From Ectobacillus panaciterrae DSM 19096 (lineage in GTDB: Bacteria; Bacillota; Bacilli; Bacillales; Bacillaceae_G), in the NCBI RefSeq assembly GCF_000430785.1, contig NZ_KE387255.1:19314-57347 (forward strand): a stretch of DNA of 38,034 nt, read 5' to 3'. Below the pieces are notes generated by a model. That model worked only from the letters and a program-made list of their open reading frames with translations, did no database searches and was not told where the DNA came from. Shown here piece by piece: positions 25,311-34,884 of the stretch. A program made the position numbers and the translations under genes. Numbering within the stretch: the first letter of the stretch is position 1; every line of letters starts with the position of its first letter.

Positions 25311-26057
25311 TTATTCTTCAGGCTTCTCATCAAAATTCTTACCAAATCGGATATCCTTTGCAAGCGTATTGGCGCGATAAAGGGAATCATGAGTCCCCGC
25401 ATCACTCCACCAGCCTTGCATTATGTCGTAAGTCAATGTTCCCCTCCGAAGATACTCGTTATTTAAATCTGTTATTTCCAATTCACCGCGTGCAGAAGGC
25501 CTCAGCTTTTTAACCATATGAAACACATCAGGATCGTACATGTATATTCCAGTCACTGCGTAAGAGCTTTTAGGATTTTGTGGTTTTTCTTCTATTCTAA
25601 TGATGTGTCCATCCCTTATTTCAGGAACACCAAACCTTTTGGGGTCAGCAATTTCTTTTAAAAGAATCTTGGCTCCTTCTTCTTGTTGTTTGTACTTTTC
25701 CACAAAAGGTTTTAATGTATCGGAAAATACATTATCTCCTAAAATCACAACTATCCTGCTGTTTCCTGCCAAAGATTCACACAATCCTAAAGCCTGTGCA
25801 ATTCCTCCCGCTCTTTCTTGAACCCGATAGGTAAATGATACTCCAAATTCCACGCCGCTCCCTAAAAAACTCACGACATCTCCCATATGTTCTTTACCGG
25901 TTACAATAATGATATCTGTAATATTACATTCCTTTAATCTATAAACAGCATGATAAATCATTGGATACCTTCCTACAGGAAGCAAATGCTTGTTCGTTAC
26001 TTTTGTAATGGGATATAGACGCGACCCTGTACCTCCAGCGAGAATAATTCCCTTCAT
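25311..26057 (-). CDS. rmlA: Glucose-1-phosphate thymidylyltransferase
   Basis: 248 residues, the short Gram-positive form. It makes dTDP-glucose from dTTP and glucose-1-phosphate and opens the rhamnose pathway. The signature is LAGGTGSRLYPITKVTNKHLLPVG at residues 6-29, with VILGDNVFSD (metal-binding Asp) near 103 and GVPEIRDGHIIRIEEKP near 143. The start has GGAGGG 5 bases upstream. It is the first gene of a tight four-gene minus-strand operon. Confidence 0.96.
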   Translation of the reverse strand: MKGIILAGGTGSRLYPITKVTNKHLLPVGRYPMIYHAVYRLKECNITDIIIVTGKEHMGDVVSFLGSGVEFGVSFTYRVQERAGGIAQALGLCESLAGNSRIVVILGDNVFSDTLKPFVEKYKQQEEGAKILLKEIADPKRFGVPEIRDGHIIRIEEKPQNPKSSYAVTGIYMYDPDVFHMVKKLRPSARGELEITDLNNEYLRRGTLTYDIMQGWWSDAGTHDSLYRANTLAKDIRFGKNFDEKPEE

Positions 26058-26462
26058 CTACTCCCTCCTTATTCAAATTATATATATCTGTAGTTATATA
26101 AATAGCTACATATCTTAGGTTAAACACTATATAATGTTAACCTTCAATACGATTACCACGCACTTTATTTTCTGTGTTTTCTCCATATCCATTATACTTT
26201 TTACTTTTAAAGGTTATAACCTGCCCTGAGCAAACAGTACGTGCCAGACATGTACTATTTTAAGCTGCGCTTAAACTCCTCTCGTGTTTTCACTAATGAT
26301 TTCTGGTTGCTTTTCCTTCAATGCCTTCACAGTCACATAATGACTCATTGTTCATTTCCCTTTATTTTTGAAACATAATACCAAAAATTCACAAAATAAT
26401 ATAAAAAAACAGCAAGTTCCCCCACTGCTTCATTCATCCCCAGTATCATTATTTTCTAAATA
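26058..26462. other. Upstream region of the rhamnose operon
   Basis: The minus-strand promoter of rmlA must lie here. GGTTAA and GTTAACC in inverted orientation flank an ACTATATAAT core (about 26117-26141), a possible operator or -10 region. The rest (26145-26460) holds no gene. Confidence 0.4.
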
Positions 26463-26690
26463 TTACACGAATACTTCTCCTGTACTTAAAATGACAAAGT
26501 CCTTAATTCCTAAGTCAACGCCAACGCTTGATCCCATTTTCTGTTTGGGCTGTACCTCTACTTCTGCCAATAGGGATACAAAGTATTTGCCAGATGGATT
26601 TCGTCTTACTGTGGCGCTCAGAATACGGCCTTCCACTTCACGGCTTTTTAAACTGATACCATTTGCCTTTTCAGATAGAATGGATTAAAT
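26463..26690 (-). pseudogene. TnpB (IS200/IS605 OrfB) fragment
   Basis: The minus frame reads ILSEKANGISLKSREVEGRIL, ATVRRNPSGKYFVSLLAEVE, then SSVGVDLGIKDFVILSTGEVF and a stop. GVDLGIKDF is the first RuvC-like catalytic Asp motif of TnpB. Everything downstream (second and third catalytic residues, zinc finger) and the N-terminus are gone. A second, longer TnpB C-terminus lies at the right edge of the window. Confidence 0.85.
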
Positions 26691-26709
26691 CAGCTGTTTA
26701 CATACTTCA

Positions 26710-26764
26710 AAAAATACAAAAAAACTGGCTCCAAAGGTCTCGCTTCAGCGACCTTTAGAGCCAG
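26710..26764 (-). terminator. Intrinsic terminator of the LTA synthase gene
   Basis: CTGGCTC and AAAGGTC pair with GACCTTT and GAGCCAG with one internal mismatch. On the minus strand a T7 run follows the stem directly, 8 bases after the ltaS stop. Confidence 0.9.
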
Positions 26765-26771
26765 AATCAAA

Positions 26772-28739
26772 TTAGTTGTTAGCTGCTGTCGTTTTAACCT
26801 TCGTTTTGTTTATATCAGGATGGTTATAACTATATTTAGAACGATCTATAGGTGTAAATCCTTTAGGCGTGTAAAAACGTAATAAATCACCATACACTAC
26901 TTTATCAGACAGACTCAGTTTCGTTTGTACCATTTGTTCATCGCGTGTGATGTCAGCATTCTTTTGAATTTGATTTCCAGTTTTTGAATCGTAATATTTT
27001 CCGTTCAACGCAGTGACAGTCGGACTTACATAGCTGCCGTCACGGAACGCTACAACCTGTGAATGCTGTGGTGATAATAAATCGGTACCAAACTGCACAT
27101 AATCTTTTGTATCAACACCTAGCAAATGAAGCAGCGTCGGAAGAACATCTATCTCTCCGCCATATTGATGCATCACTCCGCCCTGTACACCAGGCGTATG
27201 GATAATAAGCGGTACACGCTGCAATTGCGCATCTTCAAAAGGAGTAATTTGTTTTCCCATTACTTGAGACATAGCTTTATCATGGTTTTCTGAAATTCCG
27301 TAATGGTCACCGTACATCACAATAATGGAGTGGTCATATAAACCGGATTGTTTCAGATAGTCGATAAATTGCTTTACAGCCTCGTCCAAATAACGCGCTG
27401 TCTGGAAATAAGTGTCCACAGATGAATCGCCAGTATTATCTGGTGCAATCGTTGCTTCTTCTTTTGCGATAGGATATGGGAAATGGTTAGACAACGTAAT
27501 AAATTTTGTGTAAAACGGCTGCTTCAAAGTTTCTAACATCGGAATAGATTCTTTAAAGAATGGCTTATCTTTCAAACCGTAATTCAGCACATCATTACTG
27601 TTCATATCATAATAGCTGGCATCAAAAAACTTATCAAATCCAAATGATTTATATATTTCGTCACGATTCCAGAATGTTTTATAGTTACCGTGGAAAACGG
27701 CACTTGTATATCCTTGCTGTCCTAAAATTGCCGGAGCAGCCTGGTACGTATTTTGTGCTTTTGTCGTGAATACAGACCCTTGCGGCAATCCGAACAATGA
27801 ATTTTCCAGCATGAACTCTGCATCAGACGTTTTGCCTTGTCCTGTTTGATGGAAGAAGTTATCAAAGTACATCGTATTCGCATCTTTCGTGAACGAATTT
27901 AAAAACGGTGTAACTTCTTGTCCATTCAGTTTGTAGTTGATAAGGAAATTTTGGAATGATTCTAAGTGAATATAGATTACATTCATTCCTTTTCCTTTAC
28001 CGAAATAAGCCGGATTAGGCTGTGCATACATTGCTTTTGTATTATTAAGAACCGTCGTGACATCATTGCTGTCCGCAAACACACGTTGAGCGGATGATTT
28101 TGTACTTTGGATGGCATCATAAATCGTATAGTTGTAAGCACCTAAATATTTAACGAGATAGTTGCGGTCAAATGTTCTTGACAGCAATTGCGGTCGGTCT
28201 GTTTCAGCCATGCCTAAGTTTACGCTAAAAACAACGATAGCAATTAAAAATACTAACGAAATTTTACGTCCAGCAACACGAGTTGGTTTTGGTTTAACCA
28301 TTTTTGCTGCGACAAGCACAATCAAGATGACAGTGTCTAGGAAATAAAGCGGATCATATGCTTTTAACAAAGCGAAAATACTTCCGCCTAAATCACCAAA
28401 GTTGTTGGTTTGTGTAAGTGTCGGAAATGTAATAAAGTCATTAAAAAATCGGTAATACACTACATTTGCATACAAAATAAAGGACATAATACAGTTAATG
28501 ACGATTAACCAAATATATGTTTTTTTCCCTTTCGCAAATAAGGCAAAACCAAGAAAGAAAATAGCTGAGCTTATTGGATTAATAAATAACAGGAATTTCT
28601 GCACTGTGTTGCTAATGCCTAAATTAAACTCTACACGATAAGCTATATATGTTTTAGCCCAAAACAGCAAGATTGCAAAAACAAAAAAGCCTAGATGTTT
28701 ATTAAGTATATTTTGGCATTTACTCAATAAATTTTTCAT
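26772..28739 (-). CDS. ltaS: Lipoteichoic acid synthase family protein
   Basis: 655 residues. Five hydrophobic segments lie in residues 13-180, followed by a linker and an extracellular sulfatase-fold domain that polymerises glycerol phosphate from phosphatidylglycerol. HLESFQNF (metal ligand E260), QGKTSDAEFM (nucleophile T304), LSNHFPYP (H419) and YGDHYGISENHD (D478, H479) are all in place. SSAQRVFA near 215-222 is a likely signal-peptidase cleavage site, as in other LtaS proteins. Bacilli have several LtaS paralogues (LtaS, YfnI, YqgS, YvgJ), and I cannot tell which this is. It is monocistronic, with AGGGGTGA before the ATG and its own terminator. Confidence 0.93.
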   Translation of the reverse strand: MKNLLSKCQNILNKHLGFFVFAILLFWAKTYIAYRVEFNLGISNTVQKFLLFINPISSAIFFLGFALFAKGKKTYIWLIVINCIMSFILYANVVYYRFFNDFITFPTLTQTNNFGDLGGSIFALLKAYDPLYFLDTVILIVLVAAKMVKPKPTRVAGRKISLVFLIAIVVFSVNLGMAETDRPQLLSRTFDRNYLVKYLGAYNYTIYDAIQSTKSSAQRVFADSNDVTTVLNNTKAMYAQPNPAYFGKGKGMNVIYIHLESFQNFLINYKLNGQEVTPFLNSFTKDANTMYFDNFFHQTGQGKTSDAEFMLENSLFGLPQGSVFTTKAQNTYQAAPAILGQQGYTSAVFHGNYKTFWNRDEIYKSFGFDKFFDASYYDMNSNDVLNYGLKDKPFFKESIPMLETLKQPFYTKFITLSNHFPYPIAKEEATIAPDNTGDSSVDTYFQTARYLDEAVKQFIDYLKQSGLYDHSIIVMYGDHYGISENHDKAMSQVMGKQITPFEDAQLQRVPLIIHTPGVQGGVMHQYGGEIDVLPTLLHLLGVDTKDYVQFGTDLLSPQHSQVVAFRDGSYVSPTVTALNGKYYDSKTGNQIQKNADITRDEQMVQTKLSLSDKVVYGDLLRFYTPKGFTPIDRSKYSYNHPDINKTKVKTTAANN

Positions 28740-29423
28740 TTCATCACCCCTAATTACTAAAAAATTTTCTCTTCTATCAATCTTAAAATAATGGCCTTCA
28801 GTCTATGAAAACAAAAAACTGATATAAACTAGAAGGCATAGTAAAAAGAGCACATACAACATTATATCTCTCTGTGCTAAAAATAACATGGTTTTCATTT
28901 GGAAAATCATCTATTTACTTCTTACTCATATAGATTTTAGCTTTAATTTTTATATTATCCATATACTAAATGCTAGAATTTCTAACGACCTGGAGGGTAT
29001 TATACACACGTGATGTGTTTTTCGTGCGAACTTTATATGTTTTTTATTTGTAGCGATGTGACTGTACCCCACATCCATCAATTTAAGCATTTAGGCTATT
29101 CTTAAAGTTAAAAGCACGTTACTACTCTCTTATGTTAATGAGAAAGGGTGCCGTGCACTATATAAGTTCACTTTGTTATTCCGACATATCTATCGTTTGC
29201 CACGTAGAACAAAAAGGAAACTGCACTCGCTCCCTTGCTCTCTCCCCCTAAAAGAAAAGTTTTCATGTCGATTTTTTTAGTTGCATTTATATAGCCTTGC
29301 ATATCTTAAAAAAATGTAAAAACTTCTTGGTAGAACCCTATTGGCGCAATAAAAAAACTCCTATTGTAGAAGTTGTTGCACTTGTTCGTCCAAAAACAAG
29401 TCTTCTACAAAAGAAGTTTACCA
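28740..29423. other. Upstream region of LTA synthase, with a diverged repeat
   Basis: No gene is visible in 684 bases. The ltaS promoter should lie at 28760-28960. A ~115-base sequence at 29181-29296 resembles the leader of the MFS gene (separate entry). A weak ACACA/TGTGT stem with a T5 run lies at about 29000-29025. Confidence 0.45.
29181..29296 (-). repeat. Diverged copy of the MFS-gene leader, orphan
   Basis: On the minus strand both copies contain AGTGCAG, a few bases, CCTTTTGTTCT (CTTTTTGTTCT here), then ATATGTCG, and both have a run of seven A/T bases at the far end (cf. 31479-31630). Here no transporter gene follows. Confidence 0.55.
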
Positions 29424-29915
29424 ATGAATAAAGACACTATAGTACAACCAAGCATGATCTGTCAATGTCTAGAACTTCTGCCTACGGAAAAAGTTGCTTG
29501 CCCCCTCCTCAACTATGATGAGAAAAAGCTAACTATGAAAGCGTTACTGAAGATTTTTGTCGCGGCGTAACTTGGGAAATGGGAATCGTATGAAGACATA
29601 GAAGAACAGCTTGGGGCGGATGAAGAGTTGCGGGAACATCTGAAGATAGACAGCATCAGCGGTTCACAGCTCAGCAGAAGAATCTATACATTGCCTACCG
29701 AGAGGGCTTAAAGGCTTGTTTGTCTCATCATTAGGAAAGTCAAAGACATGACAAGATCACGTTTAGAGGAAAGCAAATGTGACAAGGACATGGATATTCT
29801 TTTCGATGGAAAAGTCGTACTCTCTTTCTGCTTACTTTGAGCGTATTCGCATCCTTGATTCCACGACCTTTCAAGTTCCTGATCGATGTTCAGCTACTTA
29901 TCCTATCGCCAGAAG
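29424..29915 (+). pseudogene. IS4-family transposase, decayed
   Basis: The frame runs MNKDTIVQPSMICQCLELL...ALLKIFVAA, stop, LGKWESYEDIEEQLGADEELREHLKIDSISGSQLSRRIYTLPTERA, stop. The first stop is a CAA-to-TAA change. After a frameshift RLVCLIIRKVKDMTRSR and later ERIRILDSTTFQVPDRCSATYP (first catalytic Asp region of IS4 DDE transposases) can be read. The C-terminal half is missing. It is inactive. Confidence 0.85.
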
Positions 29916-30190
29916 CAAGGAAAGGAACGAGCAAACTATTAGTAAAAGGAGCTGCGCTTGCGTTAGAAGAGCAAGTGCAGGGTTTGACAACTGGTGTACA
30001 GAATTAATTTGGTACAATTGCAGAAGAAGTAAAAGTTGAAAAAGAGATGATGATTCATGCGTTTCGAAGTAAGGAGTAGAGGAAGGAATTGAAGCTATGC
30101 GTATGATCAAAAAGGACAAACTTCCTCAGGAGAGAAGTCTGTCCAAAATCAAGCGAAGTTCATCCGTCAACTATTTGGAATAGCTGCATA
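29916..30190 (+). pseudogene. Unidentified coding debris joined to the IS4 remnant
   Basis: In one frame the text reads EARKGTSKLLVKGAALALEE, QVQGLTTGVQN, stop, FGTIAEEVKVEKEMMIHAFRSKE, stop. Another frame continues GIEAMRMIKKDKLPQERSL. The composition is protein-like, but I cannot identify the family. Confidence 0.35.
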
Positions 30191-30227
30191 AATCTCGATT
30201 CCGTTAGAAATAAAGTTCTTCTTAACC

Positions 30228-31442
30228 CTAATAAGACACGTCTTTACTGCTCTTTGTGGAGATGGATGTAATGAAGTATAAGCATATAGAAAGGACAAGA
30301 GAGAATACCAATAAGCTCATAATCATGCTCACGACACCTCCCCAGCCAAAAGACGTCCAGAACATTCCTCCAACCGTTCCCCCTACGCTCGAACCAATGT
30401 AATAAAAAAATAGGTAGAGCGACGACGCTTGCGCCTTGTCGTGAAGGGCGCGCTGTCCCACCCAACCGCTAGCGATGGAATGACTTCCGAAGAATCCAAA
30501 GGTAAAGACCGCAATACCAATGATTTTAATTAGCAAATTGGTACTCAAAGTGGTGCCGGCACCTATAAACATGATGATAAGTGTGATCCACAGCACTTTA
30601 CGCCGATCAAATTTGTCCGCTAAGCTCCCAATCCAGGCAGAGCTGAATGTCCCAACAAGGTAGACAATAAAAATCCATCCGACCATTGTTTGACTTAGGA
30701 AATACGGAGGTTCAATTAATTGAAATCCGATGTAATTATATAACGTGACAAAACTTCCCGCTGACAAAAAACCAATCATATATAAGCAAAGTAACGCTGG
30801 ATCTTTAAGATGACTCATCATTGAATTCATTAATTTTCCTAGTTCTAGAGTGCGCGGGTGAAAATTTTTGGATGGTGGAAGAGTTAACCAAAATAGCAAG
30901 CTGGCTACAACACTCAATACTCCGATACCAACGATGGCCAAGCGCCAATTTAAGAAGTCGGTCAACGTCCCGATAATGATTCGGCCGCCCAACCCTCCAA
31001 TCGTATTTCCACTAATATACAGGCCCATTGCCACACCTAAGCTGGTGGGTTCGATCTCTTCACCAAGATAAGCCATCGCAATCGAAGGCAATCCTGCAAA
31101 CAGGATGCCTTCTAGTATCCTAAGGGCTAATAAGAGATGAAAATTTGGAACAAATGATGTAAGCAAAACCAACGCCGAAACGGAGAACAGTGAAAGTGTC
31201 ATGATTGGTTTGCGCCCCCATGCTTCTGATAAGGAGCCGACAAGCAACATGCTGATCGCCAAAGCAATAGTAGTCAACGATAATGATAGGCTAGCAACAG
31301 TCGGAGATATGTGAAACATCTTGGAGAACTCCGGTAACAGCGGCTGTACACAATATAAATTGGCAAATGTACTGAAGCCCCCCGCGAACAAAGCAAGATT
31401 GGTCTTGCGAAAAGCAGATGTACCTCGTTTGATATAACTCAT
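30228..31442 (-). CDS. MFS transporter, YybF/YnfM-like
   Basis: 404 residues with about 12 hydrophobic segments, a 12-TM major facilitator. The cytoplasmic loop 2-3 signature is GSLSEAWGRKPIMTLSLF near 68, and the equivalent in the second half is GSLADKFDRRKVLWITL near 270. It probably exports a drug or small metabolite. Similar MFS proteins (YybF in B. subtilis) sit beside a divergent LysR regulator (YybE), exactly as here. The start is an ATG 8 bases after AGGAGTG. The leader contains a sequence repeated at 29181-29296. Confidence 0.85.
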   Translation of the reverse strand: MSYIKRGTSAFRKTNLALFAGGFSTFANLYCVQPLLPEFSKMFHISPTVASLSLSLTTIALAISMLLVGSLSEAWGRKPIMTLSLFSVSALVLLTSFVPNFHLLLALRILEGILFAGLPSIAMAYLGEEIEPTSLGVAMGLYISGNTIGGLGGRIIIGTLTDFLNWRLAIVGIGVLSVVASLLFWLTLPPSKNFHPRTLELGKLMNSMMSHLKDPALLCLYMIGFLSAGSFVTLYNYIGFQLIEPPYFLSQTMVGWIFIVYLVGTFSSAWIGSLADKFDRRKVLWITLIIMFIGAGTTLSTNLLIKIIGIAVFTFGFFGSHSIASGWVGQRALHDKAQASSLYLFFYYIGSSVGGTVGGMFWTSFGWGGVVSMIMSLLVFSLVLSICLYFITSISTKSSKDVSY

Positions 31443-31478
31443 GATGGAATCACTCCTATATATAAATGATTTATAATT

Positions 31479-31630
31479 TCGACATATGAGCCGCTGCTAT
31501 GCAGAACAAAAGGCAGCCTGCACTTGCTTCCTCTCTCTCATCCTTATATGGGACAGGAAAAGAGGTTGACCGCTTCTATGCTCTTTCCTCACTATAAAAA
31601 GACGGTTTTTTTATTCAGTTGTATATAGTT
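31479..31630 (-). promoter_or_regulatory. Leader of the MFS gene with repeated conserved blocks
   Basis: This stretch lies 40-190 bases upstream of the MFS start. It shares spaced sequence blocks with 29181-29296 (AGTGCAG, CCTTTTGTTCT, CATATGTCG), which suggests a conserved leader RNA or a duplicated upstream region. Confidence 0.45.
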
Positions 31631-31763
31631 TCTGCAATCTATTGTATAACAAGCTTATATTTACAGCCCTATAGCTATAGATTATCCGTTTTAGAATTTT
31701 ACATATTACGAAAACATCCTCGAGTCTGTTTCTAAAATTATTTTATCACCTTCCTTTTATAAC

Positions 31764-31779
31764 GTATAATGTATTATAC
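31764..31779 (+). promoter_or_regulatory. Probable LysR operator in the divergent intergenic region
   Basis: GTATAAT-GT-ATTATAC is a perfect interrupted palindrome 60 bases upstream of the LysR start. It fits the dyad-symmetric, AT-rich T-N11-A class of LysR boxes and would let the regulator control both itself and the MFS gene. Confidence 0.6.
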
Positions 31780-31839
31780 AAATCAAATTAATGCATATAG
31801 GTTATGGATTTTAATGGATTAATCAGGAGGTATTTTTAA

Positions 31840-32724
31840 TTGGAATGGCATCATTTTGAATATTTTCAAACTCTCGCACGTACACAACACATGACACGTT
31901 CAGCTAAGCTTCTATCAATATCTCAACCTGCGTTAAGTCGCTCTATTTCTCGATTAGAGGATGAATTAGGTGTTCCACTATTTGAACGTCAAGGACGTTC
32001 GATTAGATTAAATCGATATGGTCACATCTTTTTAAAGCGTGTAGATTGTATTATGAAAGAATTCTATGAAGGTAAACAGGAAATTCAAGATCTGCTCGAG
32101 CCAGATCAGGGAGAAGTGTCGCTTGGTTTTCTACACACGCTGAGTACGAACCTTATTCCAGATTTAATTGCTTCTTTTCGTACTAACTATCCAAAAATCA
32201 ACTTTCAACTCAGACAAAGTCCCTCCCATACTCTTCTCGAACAGTTACAATTAGGAGAATTGGATCTTTGCCTACTTGCTCCTATGGAAATGAAACCACC
32301 GATTCAGTGGGCTCAGCTCTGGAGTGAGGAACTCTTTGTTATCGTCCCTAAAGGCCACCAATTTGCTAGTCACGAAAGTATCACGTTAAAAGAAATTGCA
32401 GATGAGTCGTTTATTCTTTTAAAAAAAGGGTTTTCACTCCGCATAACTACCGAGCAATTGTTTCAAGAAGCGGGAATTACACCTAAGATTACATTTGAAG
32501 GAGAGGAAGCAGACACCGTGGCAGGGCTTGTTGCTGCTGGGCTGGGGGTTTCAATTCTACCCGATCTCAAGGGGGTAGACCAGAGTAAAATATCACAAAT
32601 ACCGGTACGTTGGCCGAAGTGCCAACGGGTAATCGGAATAGCTTGGGTCGAGGGAAGGTACTTATCACCTGCAGCTCAACAATTTAAACAATTTGTTTTG
32701 GATCATTTCTACGAATTAGAATAG
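31840..32724 (+). CDS. LysR-family transcriptional regulator, YybE-like
   Basis: 294 residues, the standard LysR length. The N-terminal winged helix is clear (MEWHHFEYFQTLARTQHMTRSAKLLSISQPALSRSISRLEDELGVPLFERQGRSIRLN). The periplasmic-binding-like sensor domain covers about 90-290 (VSLGFLHTLSTNLIPDLIASF, LDLCLLAPME, ELFVIVPKGHQFA, VAAGLGVSILPDL). The start is TTG, 9 bases after AGGAGG, and gives the typical MEWxxFEYF beginning. It is divergent from the MFS gene and probably regulates it through the palindrome at 31764. Confidence 0.92.
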   Translation: MEWHHFEYFQTLARTQHMTRSAKLLSISQPALSRSISRLEDELGVPLFERQGRSIRLNRYGHIFLKRVDCIMKEFYEGKQEIQDLLEPDQGEVSLGFLHTLSTNLIPDLIASFRTNYPKINFQLRQSPSHTLLEQLQLGELDLCLLAPMEMKPPIQWAQLWSEELFVIVPKGHQFASHESITLKEIADESFILLKKGFSLRITTEQLFQEAGITPKITFEGEEADTVAGLVAAGLGVSILPDLKGVDQSKISQIPVRWPKCQRVIGIAWVEGRYLSPAAQQFKQFVLDHFYELE

Positions 32725-32886
32725 GAATTCCTGTACAAGTTTTAAAGTTCTGGTGCAAACACAATGTGAATTTGAAGTTAGTTCACTAAATAATTTCAAT
32801 AGTAACATCCACTTCTCAGAAAAAGGAATTAATGTTATCGTTTTTTCTAGACGCAATGCAAGCTATAGATAAAAGGAGCTAATATA

Positions 32887-33627
32887 ATGAAGGTAGTTGC
32901 ATCTAAGCCTTTTACATACAGAGGCGGAAATAAAGCTGTTCTTTTGCTTCACGGATTTACGGGAAACACAGGAGATGTAAGAATGTTAGGTCGGTATCTA
33001 CAAGAACGCGGCTATACCTGCCATGCTCCTTTATACAAAGGACACGGACTGGAACCTAAAGAACTAATACACACTGGTCCAGAGGATTGGTGGCAAGACG
33101 TAATGGGTGGTTATCATTTCCTTAAAAATGAAGGCTTCGAGGAGATTGCCGTTGCAGGGGTTTCCCTAGGAGGAGTTTTCTCATTAAAAGTAGGCGCCGA
33201 ATTACCCGTAAAGGGTGTTGTTTCAATGTGTGCTCCCGCGCAAGGAAAAAGCATTGATGAATTATATAAACGTGTACTCAATTATGCTAAGGGATATAAG
33301 AAGTTTGAGGGCAAAAACGAGGAACAAATCTCTTCGGAAATGAACCAATTTGAAAAAACACCTATGCATTCCCTGAAAGACCTTCAACAAATAATCGTTG
33401 ATACGAGTGAAAAACTCCATTTAATCTCTTCACCAACCCTCGTTTTACAGGGGCGCTTGGATGATGCTCTATACACCGAGAGTGCTACAGTTATCTACAA
33501 TACTGTGAATACGGAGAAGAAACAACTAAAATGGTATGAACAATCTGGTCACATTATTACGTTAGATAAAGAACGTGAGCAGGTGTACGAGGATGTGTAT
33601 ACATTCTTAAATAGATTAAATTGGTAA
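32887..33627 (+). CDS. est: Carboxylesterase, Est30 type
   Basis: 246 residues, an alpha/beta hydrolase closely matching the Geobacillus stearothermophilus Est30 family. It hydrolyses short-chain carboxylic esters in the cytosol. The oxyanion region is LLHGFTGNTGDVRMLGR at 20-36. The nucleophile is S93 in GVSLGG. The acid is D192 in LQGRLDDAL, and the base H222 in EQSGHIITLD. YKGHG and HTGPEDWWQDV are family hallmarks. The start is ATG with AAAGGAGC 7 bases upstream. It is monocistronic and unrelated to its neighbours. Confidence 0.94.
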   Translation: MKVVASKPFTYRGGNKAVLLLHGFTGNTGDVRMLGRYLQERGYTCHAPLYKGHGLEPKELIHTGPEDWWQDVMGGYHFLKNEGFEEIAVAGVSLGGVFSLKVGAELPVKGVVSMCAPAQGKSIDELYKRVLNYAKGYKKFEGKNEEQISSEMNQFEKTPMHSLKDLQQIIVDTSEKLHLISSPTLVLQGRLDDALYTESATVIYNTVNTEKKQLKWYEQSGHIITLDKEREQVYEDVYTFLNRLNW

Positions 33628-33802
33628 CGTGCAAAACAAAGGCTACGCTTATTACAAAAAAAAATCTGCTACCTTATTGACATGAGTTATCGGTAGTTAG
33701 TAATTTCACTTCTCTCACTGTTTACTTTGCGGTCTAGGACAGGAATTCTATCACTACCGACGATAAGAACAACAACGAAACGGTTTAATATGCGAAAAGA
33801 AA

Positions 33803-33841
33803 AGCAACCAAAAACCACTACAAGACGGTTTATTGGTTGCT
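33803..33841. terminator. Hairpin between the esterase and EamA genes
   Basis: AGCAACCAA (33803-33811) pairs with TTGGTTGCT (33833-33841). T-rich tails follow on both strands, so it can terminate both convergent genes. Confidence 0.7.
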
Positions 33842-33919
33842 CTTTTGTTTGCTTCGAGATTACCGAAATTTTATTCGGCAGTGCATTTGTAACACTCATA
33901 AAGAAATTGCTCATTTTGT

Positions 33920-34825
33920 TCAGCCTTTAGCATTGCTGCGAATCTTGATCAACAACTGCCGAAAATCAATTTCCATAAGAATAAGAGAAAGCATAATAAG
34001 CGTTCCTCCAAACACCAACTCAACTGTAAATATTTCAAAACCAAACGCTATTGAAAAAACGCTTCCAAAAACTCCTTCAAGCATCATAATTAGTCCAGCA
34101 GATGTTGCGGAAGTATGTTTTTGTGCTAAAACCTGAACAGTTTGACCAACAAACGAACATATTATTCCCATGTATAGCAATGGTACTATTGCAACAGACC
34201 AATTGACACCCGCAAGCTGTCCTTTCTCTACCAAGAGGAAAAAAACTAATCCGCCTATTGCTTGTACAGCTGCAAGCATAAAAGCTACAATACTAACATC
34301 TGTTGTTCTTGCTCCATAGCTGAGATATGCAATAGAGCCTGCATAAAACAACGCACAGATAAGGGAGTATACGTCACCTATATTTATGGTTAATGCTTCG
34401 TTTAATATTCCTGTTAATATGACCATTCCCAGTAAACAAAAAGTAATGGAAACAAAGCTTTTTACTTGAAACTTTTTTCCATATATAGCCCAGGCTATAA
34501 AAGGCACAATTACCACATACGTTGCTGAAATAAAGGCGTTATTCGATGGAGTGGTATACTTGACACCAATAGTCTGTGTAATATATCCGCCAAAATTAAG
34601 CAATCCCGCAATTAGCCCTATTTTAAATGCTTTAAAAGTCATTTTAAATATTTTTTTATGAAAAAATATAAGTGCTAAAACAACAAAGAGAAAACCTCGA
34701 AAAAAGTTTATGAATCCCGCAGACACATTTGCGTCTAGAGCTATTTTTGTTACAACAAACCCAGAACTCCAAAGTACAGAAGTTAACAATAGTAGTACGT
34801 TTGCCATTGATTTTGTCATTTTCAT
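33920..34825 (-). CDS. EamA/DMT-family transporter
   Basis: 301 residues with about 10 hydrophobic helices arranged as two EamA repeats (first: SVLWSSGFVVTKIAL...TTPSNNAFISATYVVIVPFIAW; second: DVYSLICALFYAGSIAYLS...MLEGVFGSVFSIAFGFEIFT). These proteins export amino acids or other small metabolites across the inner membrane, and the substrate cannot be read from sequence. The start is ATG behind AGGAGAG. A terminator-like hairpin sits in its leader, 33 bases upstream of the start. Confidence 0.9.
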   Translation of the reverse strand: MKMTKSMANVLLLLTSVLWSSGFVVTKIALDANVSAGFINFFRGFLFVVLALIFFHKKIFKMTFKAFKIGLIAGLLNFGGYITQTIGVKYTTPSNNAFISATYVVIVPFIAWAIYGKKFQVKSFVSITFCLLGMVILTGILNEALTINIGDVYSLICALFYAGSIAYLSYGARTTDVSIVAFMLAAVQAIGGLVFFLLVEKGQLAGVNWSVAIVPLLYMGIICSFVGQTVQVLAQKHTSATSAGLIMMLEGVFGSVFSIAFGFEIFTVELVFGGTLIMLSLILMEIDFRQLLIKIRSNAKG

Positions 34826-34850
34826 ATACTAACTCTCCTTTTCTATTTTA

Positions 34851-34884
34851 ATAAAAAAATCCCGTCTCTTTAAGAGACGGGATT
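34851..34884 (-). terminator. Terminator hairpin in the EamA leader (possible attenuator)
   Basis: A perfect 13-base stem (AATCCCGTCTCTT with AAGAGACGGGATT) is followed on the minus strand by a T7 run. It ends about 25 bases before the EamA start. It could terminate an upstream transcript or attenuate EamA. The stem resembles T-box terminators, but no T-box sequence was found upstream. Confidence 0.75.

Noticed and set aside
29916-30190. Enoyl-CoA hydratase C-terminus
   Set aside because: Only a faint pattern resemblance. Stops and frame changes make the assignment unsafe.
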